NCBI RefSeq assembly: GCF_000817785.2
Contig: NZ_JTCM02000015.1
Span: 1-64,000 of the forward strand
DNA from: Hassallia byssoidea VB512170
Lineage (GTDB): Bacteria; Cyanobacteriota; Cyanobacteriia; Cyanobacteriales; Nostocaceae
Reading direction: 5' to 3'
DNA: 64,000 nt
Both the position numbers and the translations under genes were made by a program. Shown piece after piece: positions 45,794 to 54,153 of this stretch. A model generated the notes under the pieces. It did not search any database and had not been told where the DNA came from. It worked only from the letters and a program-made list of their open reading frames with translations. Positions within the stretch are counted from its first letter, which is position 1, and each line of letters opens with the position of its first letter.

Positions 45794-46417
45794 TCAAGGT
45801 TGCAGTTTCAAACGCTGTGAGTCCACCTTGACATTGCTGTGCAATTGCCTTCGCTTGTTGGGCAAGATAAATATGGTGGCAGATTTTAGCCTCTTGATTA
45901 TGGTTCTTGAGGTAGAAAGTATCCGTTCCCAAACGTCTGTCCTAAACCTTTGATGTACAATGGCATTACGCGCTTGGTTGATGTTGCGTGTACTGTCAAT
46001 TAAGTTAATTACAGCATCAAAGATGGTTAAGATAATTGATTTTGCCGTTACCTGTTTTGGCACAACCACATCTTGGGCAGTTTGAATCAGACTGATCAGA
46101 TGCTCGCGCATTTGATTATCTGAAATTACGCCTACTTGATAATTGATGACAATCGATGCAGCTACCGGGTTAGCACGGACATTTGTAACCCTTGGGTCAG
46201 ATTCGATCGCTAATTTGAGTTTATTAGCATACTCAGAATCTATGGCTAACAGAGGAATACGAAAACGTATGCGCCCAGGAATTGCATGGACAATGCTATA
46301 GAAAATCTTTTGGGGTGGCACTGTTTTATTAGCTACGCTTTTAGTTGTTCTTTCCGGTGCTAAAGGCAGGTTAACAATAGCACTTTTGTCAGAATTAGAC
46401 CGTTTTCTAGAAGTCAT
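45794..46417 (-). CDS. HMA-like domain protein
   Basis: A 207-residue protein with one HMA-like domain at about residues 38-125. The sequence VHAIPGRIRFRIPLL (Pro47-Gly48-Arg49) is followed by a betaalphabetabetaalphabeta-like pattern with VTNVRANPVAASIVINY. The MxCxxC metal-binding loop of true HMA domains is absent and GRxRxR takes its place. The C-terminal 80 residues are basic and probably helical; no membrane segment is obvious. It precedes the HMA-PAP2 gene on the same strand, and the domain is closely similar to that of the P-type ATPase at 50806-53040. Confidence 0.8.
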   Translation of the reverse strand: MTSRKRSNSDKSAIVNLPLAPERTTKSVANKTVPPQKIFYSIVHAIPGRIRFRIPLLAIDSEYANKLKLAIESDPRVTNVRANPVAASIVINYQVGVISDNQMREHLISLIQTAQDVVVPKQVTAKSIILTIFDAVINLIDSTRNINQARNAIVHQRFRTDVWERILSTSRTIIKRLKSATIFILPNKRRQLHSNVKVDSQRLKLQP

Positions 46418-47036
46418 ACTGTCATATTTTTATTTAAAAAAACATAACCGAGGGTTATAAAGTTTTTGATTGATGTTCTAAGACGTTTTATTGAACTGCA
46501 TTCAGTTCACTTTATTCATAGCTATTCTTCTGTGTGAAAACATCTATCCCCGTAGTGAATCTAGTCGCTGCTATTAGGTTAATTAAGTTTCTTTAACACT
46601 GCCCTCAGAGGATGCGAGTGAAAGTATTAGATTTGACAAAGAGACCTAACCCCCCTAGCCCCCCTTCCCTAAGAGGGAAGGGGGGTTTCAAAGCCTCTCC
46701 CCCCGTGGGGGAGCCACTCGCGTGCGGGGGTTCCCCCCCGTTGAGCGATGTGGCGTGAGAGGTTTGGAGAGGGATCTTTTTGTAAACTTTGCGACTTTCC
46801 AAACATCCTCTCAGCATAGCTGCCTTTCTGATAAATGCTCGTATCTCCCCCTCTTAGATAATTATCATTTTTATTTACAGATAGTTCAGTACATAAACGG
46901 ATTGACATGTAAGGCTTTTAACTTTTCACGGTTGGGTTACTATACTCTCAAGTAGTAAGATCGAGAGTATGTATGAATTTCCTGGATAAGAGTATTGTCC
47001 TGATTTCATGCAAGCGTTGCTTATTTATTTTATTTA
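46418..47036. repeat. Spacer with C/G-rich hairpin repeat
   Basis: Perfect 12-nt arms at 46659-46670 and 46674-46685 (CCCCCCTTCCCT and complement) lie within a dispersed-type repeat spanning about 46640-46770, which also contains CTCTCCCCCC and GAGAGG blocks. The rest holds the divergent promoters of the HMA-like gene and the WD40 gene, not recognisable by eye. Confidence 0.75.
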
Positions 47037-49403
47037 ATGCCTAGGTATATGTTTATGCAACAAGGGTTAGGGTTACTAATTCAACTGGTAGTAGAGTTTG
47101 CACCTGTTCTTGCAGAGTTAGTACAAAAGAGAAGTCAAGCGAGTCTATCTTTGAGTAAATATCAACCGATTGAGGCAATTCCCGAATTACTTAAAGCTCT
47201 AAATACTTCAGTTCAAAAAAGTAGTGATGTTGAAGATTTTGAACAAGAAAGAATTCTCCAACAGCAATTAGTAGCTTACGATCGCGAGACGCGATTAAGA
47301 ATAGCCGCGCAAGAGCGAGAAACAGCACTCAAGTTGCCAGAAGTCAATAAAATTCTTGATAACTGGTCTTTAAGATTATACCCTTCACAAATTTTAGATC
47401 GCACCAATTATGGACGGACTCCACTAAAAATCTTTATCGCTCCTCCTCAAGTACATTTTGACCAATTTGACGATAATAGAGATGAAAGAATTCCTCAAAT
47501 TGAGTTAACGTTAGCTGAAGGATTACGAGATTTCCTCAACAAGCATTACTCTCTACACAGTCCAGTTAGACCAACAGAGTTTTTAGCAGGAGCTTGGGAC
47601 AGTAAACGTTTTCACAGTGAATCAAGTATTAAGGCTCTGTTTGGAATGTTGAAAACAGAGCCTATTTTGATTTTAGAGTCAGAAAAGGATGGAGATTATT
47701 TAAATTTTCGTATCGCTTACTGGGGTTTGGGACAAAATAATTATTACTATAAAACGATCGCTCGTTTACCTTATCGACAAATTTTGGAAGAGTCTGCTAA
47801 AATCCGAGCCTTAGAATGGAAAAAAATTAGAGATGAACTGATAGCATTAGGAGAAAGTTTAGAGGATATTAATCATATTGGTAAGGATAATGTTGTTAAT
47901 TTAGCAATTTTAGAGAAGGTAGAAAAATGGAATGCTAAAGGAATTGATATTAGTAAGTTATCCTTACAATATCAAGTCAATCGTCAAGACTTTGAAAAAC
48001 TTTGCCAAGTTTTGATTACCTATCACTGTTTGGTTGCTGGGTGGGTAGCGGATGCTTACCACCTGGTCGATCGCGATGTACCTCCGCTACTACCAGAGTT
48101 GCTGCCGAGTTTGCTGTCAGATACTTTTGATTTACAATCAGTAGAGGTTATCGCCTCTGGTTACAAACAAGTTTACCAAGCTCTGGAAAATGAGCGTTGT
48201 TACTGGATTCCAGAATTGGCTTTGCAATTAGCTCAGAGTTTATCTCATTTAAGCGATGCCTACGGCGGTAAACTACGCTCTTGGGCAAACGAACAGCTCA
48301 ATTATTCTGTGAATACATGGTTGCAACTACACCAAATATCACCACAACATTCTATCAATCCGCTTCAGGCAATGCAATCAGCCGTCAGCATTAAAGATGA
48401 GGAATATGTCAAAAAGTTAAGAGAATATTTTATCGCAGTCGGTGATAGTCAGAGTATTGCTGATGTTGAGTCAATTTTGAATTGCGTCGCCAACCTCAAA
48501 CACCAAGTTACACTAGAACATGTTATCCTCAGCCACACTTTAACTGGACATTCAGAAAAAGTGACATCTGTCGTCATTAGTCCTGATAATGAGACTTTAG
48601 TTAGCGGGTGTGCGGATAAAACCATCAAAGTATGGAATCTCAACACCGGCAAACTTATCCGCACCCTCACAGAAGATTTAGGAGAAATTTCCTCTGTTGC
48701 TATTAGTTCCGATGGACATTTTCTCGCTGTTGGTAGTTGCCAACATCCCAAAAGTAATGTCAAAGTATGGAACCTCAATTCTCGGAAATTACTTCACACT
48801 CTCTTAGGACATCAAAAACCGGTTAACTGCATCGCAATCAGTCCTGACGGACAAATTCTGGCTAGCGGCAGTAATAAAATCAAAATTTGGAACTTACATA
48901 AAGGCGATCGCATTTGTACCCTTTGGCATTCATCCGCAGTTAATGCCGCTGCTATCAGTCCCGATGGTACAATCCTCGCTAGTGCTAGTTCTGACAACAA
49001 AATTAGGCTGTGGAACCCACGCACCGGAGATCCATTACGCACCCTTAACGGACATTCAGGTGAGGTGAAATCAGTAATCATTAGTCCTGATGGAGAAATT
49101 CTCTTTAGCGGTAGCGCAGACAAAACCATCAAAATTTGGCATCTAGCTACAGGTAAAGTGCTGCACACTTTGACTGGACATTCACAAGAGGTAAGATCGT
49201 TAGCTGTTAGTCCTGATGGAGAAATTCTCTTTAGCGGTAGCGCAGACAAAACCATCAAAATTTGGCTTTTACGCACGGGAGAGTTACTACAAACTCTCAC
49301 AGAACACTCTGGGGCAGTAAACTCTATTGCTATTAGTCCTAATGGTCAATTTCTTGCTAGTGGTAGTTCTGATAAAACCATCAAAATTTGGCGGTTTAAC
49401 TAA
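47037..49403 (+). CDS. WD40 beta-propeller protein with helical N-terminal domain
   Basis: A 788-residue cytosolic protein. The C-terminal about 280 residues contain exactly seven WD40 repeats (each with a form of ISPDGxxLASGSxDKTIKIW), enough for one closed propeller. Blades 5 and 6 share 60 identical bases (49081-49140 and 49207-49266), so one arose recently by duplication. The N-terminal 500 residues are mixed alpha/beta, with a coiled segment rich in Glu/Arg (about 75-110) and no motif I recognise. Similar N-terminal regions precede WD40 domains in other cyanobacterial proteins. It is the only plus-strand gene between 44.6 and 55.3 kb and separates two groups of HMA-like genes. Start choice is uncertain (further Met codons at residues 5 and 7). 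Confidence 0.85.
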   Translation: MPRYMFMQQGLGLLIQLVVEFAPVLAELVQKRSQASLSLSKYQPIEAIPELLKALNTSVQKSSDVEDFEQERILQQQLVAYDRETRLRIAAQERETALKLPEVNKILDNWSLRLYPSQILDRTNYGRTPLKIFIAPPQVHFDQFDDNRDERIPQIELTLAEGLRDFLNKHYSLHSPVRPTEFLAGAWDSKRFHSESSIKALFGMLKTEPILILESEKDGDYLNFRIAYWGLGQNNYYYKTIARLPYRQILEESAKIRALEWKKIRDELIALGESLEDINHIGKDNVVNLAILEKVEKWNAKGIDISKLSLQYQVNRQDFEKLCQVLITYHCLVAGWVADAYHLVDRDVPPLLPELLPSLLSDTFDLQSVEVIASGYKQVYQALENERCYWIPELALQLAQSLSHLSDAYGGKLRSWANEQLNYSVNTWLQLHQISPQHSINPLQAMQSAVSIKDEEYVKKLREYFIAVGDSQSIADVESILNCVANLKHQVTLEHVILSHTLTGHSEKVTSVVISPDNETLVSGCADKTIKVWNLNTGKLIRTLTEDLGEISSVAISSDGHFLAVGSCQHPKSNVKVWNLNSRKLLHTLLGHQKPVNCIAISPDGQILASGSNKIKIWNLHKGDRICTLWHSSAVNAAAISPDGTILASASSDNKIRLWNPRTGDPLRTLNGHSGEVKSVIISPDGEILFSGSADKTIKIWHLATGKVLHTLTGHSQEVRSLAVSPDGEILFSGSADKTIKIWLLRTGELLQTLTEHSGAVNSIAISPNGQFLASGSSDKTIKIWRFN

Positions 49404-49438
49404 GCTTTTTTACAAAGAATAGGGTTTCACAAACAATA

Positions 49439-49516
49439 GACAAAAATGGACAGCCTTGTTTACTAGATCCTCGATCCCCCACGACATTTTACAGATGTTG
49501 GCTGTCCATTTTTGTC
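49439..49516. repeat. 78-bp inverted-repeat element after the WD40 gene
   Basis: Perfect 17-nt arms at 49439-49455 and 49500-49516 (GACAAAAATGGACAGCC and complement) enclose 44 bases. It is too large a loop for a classic terminator and may be a small dispersed element. Confidence 0.8.
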
Positions 49517-49529
49517 CAGGTTCAGCCCA

Positions 49530-49714
49530 AGGGTGTGGGGTGTTGGGTGTGGGGTGTAGGGGTTTAAATAAAAACTTACGCATGTGGGTTTAAAGCCCAT
49601 TTAAAAAAAAGATGTTTTAAGGGGACGCGTAGCGCGAGAAAAACGGCATCACTGCTCCAATCCCACGTTTTAAAACGTGGGTTCCCCACACCCTACCCCC
49701 TACCCCCTACACCC
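49530..49714. repeat. GGGTGTGGGG tracts around a 20-bp palindrome
   Basis: GGGTGTGGGGTGT repeats at about 49533-49562 are complementary to CCCTACCCCC repeats at about 49685-49714. Between them lies the perfect palindrome 49662-49681 (CCCACGTTTT and complement). The right part supplies the last codons of the adjacent HMA-like gene. Confidence 0.75.
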
Positions 49715-50295
49715 TTTGAATCGTTTGTTGATTGTTTTTGGCTAGTTCCGTGCAACTTGATAAAGCTATCAAAAGCATACCATGCTAAAACATACCAGGG
49801 AATAGTTTCTATTTGCAAGCCTTTATTAAGTAATTGCCGCAGCGAAAGACTAGCTAATCCTAAAGGAAAAAGAAACCGCAGATCGATAGCACCATGCGTT
49901 GACTGTTTGACACGCTGGTTTAAGTCAACAACCGCTGATGATATTCCTGCTGCTGCTTCGGTGTTACCCTCGGTAACATCGGCAAAAATTATTCCTAAAT
50001 CTTTAAGTGTCGCTAGCACATTTTCTAGGCTGCCATCTTCACCGTCGTGATTGATGACAATACTGCCATGAGAAACATTAGTTTTAACTTGATTTATGTG
50101 AGAATTTGCTGACAAAACATCGGCGATGTGTTGCATCTTTTCTACTTGACGATGGGAATGAGCTACTCTCAATCGCAATCTTCCGGGAGTCGAACTGACA
50201 ACTTTTGTGGATATCGGTTTTACTGGTGTTTTTAAGCTGGCTTTGTCTATAATTTCCGGCATTTTATTGGAAGTGCTATAACCATTTGTTAACAT
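49693..50295 (-). CDS. HMA-like domain protein with membrane segment
   Basis: The start is set at the ATG 50295 (MLTNGYSTSNKM); a longer frame to 50337 would need TTG. The 200-residue protein has one cysteine-free HMA-like domain (about 30-110: VVSSTPGRLRLRVAHSH with Gly38-Arg39, INQVKTNVSHGSIVINHD, LKDLGIIF), then a hydrophobic region (about 140-185: LFPLGLASLSLRQLL, TIPWYVLAWYAFDSF) likely to contact the membrane. The last residues (GVGGRG) come from an intergenic G/T-rich repeat, so the true C-terminus has been altered. It is the last gene of the ATPase gene group, 130 bp after the DUF5132 gene. Confidence 0.8.
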   Translation of the reverse strand: MLTNGYSTSNKMPEIIDKASLKTPVKPISTKVVSSTPGRLRLRVAHSHRQVEKMQHIADVLSANSHINQVKTNVSHGSIVINHDGEDGSLENVLATLKDLGIIFADVTEGNTEAAAGISSAVVDLNQRVKQSTHGAIDLRFLFPLGLASLSLRQLLNKGLQIETIPWYVLAWYAFDSFIKLHGTSQKQSTNDSKGVGGRG

Positions 50296-50342
50296 GCAAT
50301 TGCCTTTTTGACTTGTACTATGGTGGGTTTTTTGCAAGTCTC

Positions 50343-50393
50343 AGAATCCCGGTTTCTTCAAGAAACCGGGATTGTTGAAGAAACCGGGATTCT
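50343..50393. repeat. AGAATCCCGGTTTCTT hairpin repeat
   Basis: AGAATCCCGGTTTCTT is followed by two copies of the complementary AAGAAACCGGGATT. The same hairpin lies inside the element at 17922-17954. Confidence 0.85.
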
Positions 50394-50425
50394 TGAGGAG
50401 TTTACACCCCTATCTTTTTCAGGAA

Positions 50426-50734
50426 TTATGCACCATTATCTGGGACATTATCCGCATGGGTGGCACTAGCTTCAAACGCTGGGGTTTGTTTTTCTTCAGC
50501 AAGTTCCGCTCTCGCTTCGGCTACCATGTCTTCCCAGGTTTCCCCCATTTCTGCAATGGTTCCTTTGCTTCTTTCATAAAGACCAATTCCACCTTTGATG
50601 ACTGACTTGACTAAGGGTTTACCAACTCCAGCTACAATCGGCAACAAAACAGGTGCTAAAAGTACTGCACCAATTCCGGCTATAATACCGGGAGCGCCTG
50701 CGTCTTCCACGAAATCACTAATTTTAGGTGCCAT
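50426..50734 (-). CDS. DUF5132 small membrane protein
   Basis: A 102-residue protein. The start is the ATG (MAPKISDFVED) with a strong AGGAGG nine bases upstream; an in-frame TTG two codons earlier is disfavoured. A hydrophobic, glycine-rich segment (about 15-48: GIIAGIGAVLLAPVLLPIVAG) is followed by a basic turn (KPLVKSVIKGG) and an acidic amphipathic helix (ETWEDMVAEARAELAEE). It matches my recollection of DUF5132, a cyanobacterial family of unknown function. It lies between the P-type ATPase and an HMA-like gene and may be a small subunit or regulator of that transporter; this is inference. Confidence 0.78.
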   Translation of the reverse strand: MAPKISDFVEDAGAPGIIAGIGAVLLAPVLLPIVAGVGKPLVKSVIKGGIGLYERSKGTIAEMGETWEDMVAEARAELAEEKQTPAFEASATHADNVPDNGA

Positions 50735-50805
50735 ATTCAATTTCCTCCTGGTTAATTAAAAAATCTGGGAAAGCTTTTTAAGGTACTCTTGTCAAGATAG
50801 TTGTA

Positions 50806-53040
50806 TCATCTTGCTGATGGTAGAGTTTTATTCTTGCGACTTTTAAGAATTGGACGCAAACCGTTGACTCCGGCAACTACGGTTGAACCATTGTTAACTA
50901 CTGTTGCGGCTAAGGGGTTAAGACCAAAGAGAACGGCGATCGCTATTGCCGCTAAGTTAGGAATGGCAACAAGACCTGTGTTTTGGCGAATTAATTGCTT
51001 GGCTTGACGAGCGATCGCTATAGCTTCTAATAAACCATGCAAGTCATTTTGCATCAACACTAAGTCTGCTGTCTCGCGGGCTATTTCAGAACCGTTGGCA
51101 AAGGATACGGATACATCAGCGTAGGCTAATGCTGGCGAATCGTTGATGCCATCGCCTACAAATGCAACTGTCTTGCCTTGTTCGTGCAGTTGGCGGACTA
51201 CTGTTGCTTTTTGTTCTGGAAAAGCTTCTGCGTGAGTTGCGGATGGCAATATACCAAGTTCAGCAGCAACAGCGGTAGCGGTTCGCTTATTATCGCCGGT
51301 TAGCATGTGAATTTCCACACCTTCTTTTGAAAGTGCTGTAATGACTTCTCGGCTTTCCGGACGCAGAAGATCGCTATATTTAATAATACCTTGAAGTTGA
51401 CCGTTGCTGCCTACATAAATCGCTGAATCTGCTGATTTTTGCTGACCGTTTAGCGCTTCGGTGTCAACGCCACTCAAGCGCAAAAAGCGATCGCTTCCGA
51501 CGTAAACTGTCTCTCCATCAATCAAAGCTTGCACGCCCAAACCTAGTTGATAGTCCCACTTGCTACGCGGTAAAATTGCTACTTGCTCGGCTTCGGCATA
51601 GCGAACAATTGCTTCTGCGACTGGATGAGTTAAACGCTGTTCGGCGGCTGCTGCCAATTCTAATACCCGCAATCTTGAAGTTGCCGGATTGAGACTTTCT
51701 ACACTGACAACATCGACTTCTCCCTTAGTCAGTGTCCCTGTCTTATCAAAGACAATTGTATCAACTTCTGCTAGTTGTTCTAACGCCCGTCCGCTACGGA
51801 TAAGAATACCCCGCCGCGCAGCATAAGTTAACGCTGCTAAAACTGTTGTTGGGACTGATACTCGAATCCCGGTAGCAAAGTCTAAAGTTAAGACGCTGGC
51901 TGCCCGTGAGGGATTGCGAGTTGCGGCAAATACTGCCCCACCAAGTAGCAAAGTTGGCACAACTGCTTTTTGAGCAAATTTCGTGGCATAATTTTCCATG
52001 CGGGTATCGTGGACTGGCGCTTCTTGCATTAACTTAATGCTCTGTCCGGCGCGGGTATCATTGCCTACCCGTTCTGTGAGAATATAAATTCGTCCTTCCC
52101 GTACCAGCGTTGATGCAAAAACTGGTTGTCCCTTCTTTTTCAAGACTGGCATCGATTCGCCAGTTAGTTTTTGCTCGTCTAGCAGCGCTTTACCTCGCAA
52201 AATGCTACCATCAATCGGCACTTGTTCGCCAGGGTAAACAATGACTGTATCCCCGCGCTGGACATCTTGAATGGGAATTTGTACCTTTTCACCATTTTGT
52301 TCTACCCAGACAAATTGTCCCAGAGAACTAAGTAAATCTAAAGTTTGTTGAGCGGAAGAACGAGCGGTGCGATCGCGTATATTTTCGCCGACTTCAATTA
52401 AACTGAGCATTAGCGATGGTGTGAGAAATTGACCTTGGAAGGTAGTAATAGCGATCGCCATCAAATCCAAAAAGTCAATATTCAGTTTTCGCTCTACCGT
52501 AATACCTTGCCATGCTCGTTGAACAACGGGTAAAGTAGCAAGAGCGATCGGCAGCGCTACTATTAACGGTGGGATTGGTAATCCCAAAGGTCCCCCCAAC
52601 ACTGCTAAAGTAGTCGCAACAGCAGAAAGTTGTAAACCGGGCCAAGATGTCTCATTATCGGTTGATGTGACGGTATTTTTCACGACTACTTCACTTGCAG
52701 CCTGAATCAAATCGTCAAGGTGCGATCGCATTTTCGCATCGTCAACTTTAGCAGATTTATAAGTAACTGCAACTGACATTGCCGCCGGCTTGACACGGAC
52801 ATTCTTTACCAGCGCATCTGCTGTTAACAATACTTCTAGACGCTTGGCATAATCTGCATCACAGCGTAAGCGAGGCACGCGAAACCGCAGCCTTCCCGGA
52901 ATTGTATGAACAACGCTGTATGTAACGTTGGGAAACTGTCCTTGATGTCCATTACTGTCAATTGAAGAAACTTTACCATTCCCTTCCACCACAGTCACTT
53001 GAGTTGGGGGTGATGGTAGTTCCAGTGTTACTTTTGCCAT
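50806..53040 (-). CDS. P-type ATPase with Cys-free HMA-like domain and no CPC motif
   Basis: A 744-residue P1B-like ATPase. The start is the ATG giving MAKVTLELPS; a TTG six codons upstream also opens the frame. The N-terminal domain (about 38-125) has HTIPGRLRFRVPRL (Gly49-Arg50) in place of the CxxC loop. The catalytic parts are complete: LTGESMPV, VFDKTGTLTKGE (Asp432), the P1B-specific HPVAEAIV and GDGINDSPAL. In the membrane helix that normally carries CPC/CPx, the sequence is TLDFATGIRVSVPT (Asp387-Gly391) with no cysteine. It therefore belongs to the P1B architecture but lacks the thiolate ligands for Cu, Zn or Cd; the substrate is unknown. The neighbouring HMA-like, DUF5132 and PAP2 genes suggest one functional unit. 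Confidence 0.9.
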   Translation of the reverse strand: MAKVTLELPSPPTQVTVVEGNGKVSSIDSNGHQGQFPNVTYSVVHTIPGRLRFRVPRLRCDADYAKRLEVLLTADALVKNVRVKPAAMSVAVTYKSAKVDDAKMRSHLDDLIQAASEVVVKNTVTSTDNETSWPGLQLSAVATTLAVLGGPLGLPIPPLIVALPIALATLPVVQRAWQGITVERKLNIDFLDLMAIAITTFQGQFLTPSLMLSLIEVGENIRDRTARSSAQQTLDLLSSLGQFVWVEQNGEKVQIPIQDVQRGDTVIVYPGEQVPIDGSILRGKALLDEQKLTGESMPVLKKKGQPVFASTLVREGRIYILTERVGNDTRAGQSIKLMQEAPVHDTRMENYATKFAQKAVVPTLLLGGAVFAATRNPSRAASVLTLDFATGIRVSVPTTVLAALTYAARRGILIRSGRALEQLAEVDTIVFDKTGTLTKGEVDVVSVESLNPATSRLRVLELAAAAEQRLTHPVAEAIVRYAEAEQVAILPRSKWDYQLGLGVQALIDGETVYVGSDRFLRLSGVDTEALNGQQKSADSAIYVGSNGQLQGIIKYSDLLRPESREVITALSKEGVEIHMLTGDNKRTATAVAAELGILPSATHAEAFPEQKATVVRQLHEQGKTVAFVGDGINDSPALAYADVSVSFANGSEIARETADLVLMQNDLHGLLEAIAIARQAKQLIRQNTGLVAIPNLAAIAIAVLFGLNPLAATVVNNGSTVVAGVNGLRPILKSRKNKTLPSAR

Positions 53041-53132
53041 TAGTTTTCTTTGATACAATATTGTGAAACTGAAAATCAGGCTCTTTGCTGAGGTAAAGAA
53101 AGCAAATTAGCCACCAATCCCGCAAGATTGAT

Positions 53133-53264
53133 TACTCCCTTCCCGCTCGAAGAATACCTATTTAACGAACCGCGTTCGGCTTTGCCGTTGCCGCAGGCTA
53201 GACACGCTCGTACACGAAGGAGGAAGGAAAAGAAGATAGGTAATTTTGTAGCGGGAAGGGAGTA
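53133..53264. repeat. 132-bp element with 15-bp terminal inverted repeats
   Basis: Perfect arms TACTCCCTTCCCGCT (53133-53147) and its complement (53250-53264) enclose a second weaker inverted pair (TACCTAT and ATAGGTA) and a GC-rich core. It is MITE-like and fills the spacer between two HMA-like genes. Confidence 0.8.
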
Positions 53265-53306
53265 GCTATAAACAGGTTATTTGTCAAATTTTGCTAGTAG
53301 GGTTAG

Positions 53307-54119
53307 CTAACTTATCGCAGCTGCGGGATCGTTGGCAGATTGAATTAGACTGGCTAGATGGGATACTGCTGCTGACAAGAAGCTTTGCACTCGCTTGTGG
53401 GAATCCCGCATCATTGCAGTTTTATAGGTAATGACAATCGACACAGCAGCGCTATTAACTCGCTCACTCGTAACTGTAGAATCCGATTTGAGTAATGCCT
53501 TTAAGCGTTGGACATATTTTGGATCGCTGGCAATTCGAGGTATGCGAAACCGCACTCTTCCGGGAATTGCATGAGCAACGCTATAAGCTACTTTTGCCGG
53601 TTGCTTTGTTTGTTGAATTACGGGCTGAGAATGAGTAGAGGATACCGAGTTGCTTTTAGTTTTAGACACTGACGCATCCAAAGAGGACTTTGGCTTTGTA
53701 TCCTGTCTGGATTCTAGGTTCTTGGCAACTGGGTATAATTTGAATTGGTTTGCAGTTGCTGGTAGCACTTCTACATTACCAGCAAACTGAATCAAATTGC
53801 AAAGATGCGATCGCATTTCAACATCTGACATTACACCACAATTGTAAGTAATGACAATTGACCCGGCGGTAGTATTATTGATATTGATTTGCTGACTTAT
53901 TACCAAAGGTTCATCGGCAAGTAAAGTTAGAAGGCGTTGCAGATATTTTGGATCTTCGCTAATTTGAGGTATGCAAAATCCCACTTGTCCGGGAAGTGCA
54001 TAAGTAATGCTATATACTACCTTTGCAGGCGGCGTTACTGGGCAATTAATCTCGTCTGTGACTATTTGCCCTTGTTTTTTATCTAGATGCGATCGCATTT
54101 CCAACGTTAAACCAGCCAT
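53307..54119 (-). CDS. Tandem HMA-like domain protein
   Basis: A 270-residue protein with two HMA-like domains. The first (about 34-120) is degenerate: TYALPGQVGFCIPQI has Gln in place of the conserved Arg, although the rest (SIVITYNCGVMSDVEMRSHL) is preserved. The second (about 177-265) is canonical for this locus: HAIPGRVRFRIPRI (Gly187-Arg188), VSIVITYKTAMM. A Ser/Thr/Lys-rich linker joins them. No membrane segment is seen. The two domains resemble each other and the ATPase N-terminus, so the gene grew by domain duplication. It lies between the 374-residue HMA-like gene (34 bp upstream) and the ATPase. Confidence 0.8.
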   Translation of the reverse strand: MAGLTLEMRSHLDKKQGQIVTDEINCPVTPPAKVVYSITYALPGQVGFCIPQISEDPKYLQRLLTLLADEPLVISQQININNTTAGSIVITYNCGVMSDVEMRSHLCNLIQFAGNVEVLPATANQFKLYPVAKNLESRQDTKPKSSLDASVSKTKSNSVSSTHSQPVIQQTKQPAKVAYSVAHAIPGRVRFRIPRIASDPKYVQRLKALLKSDSTVTSERVNSAAVSIVITYKTAMMRDSHKRVQSFLSAAVSHLASLIQSANDPAAAIS

Positions 54120-54153
54120 AATTTACCTTGAGTATTCCGCTTCAAACTGTGTC

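Noticed and set aside
49657-49681. Rho-independent terminator for the converging genes
   Set aside because: The palindrome has no loop and no following T run; it fits the dispersed repeats of this genome better.
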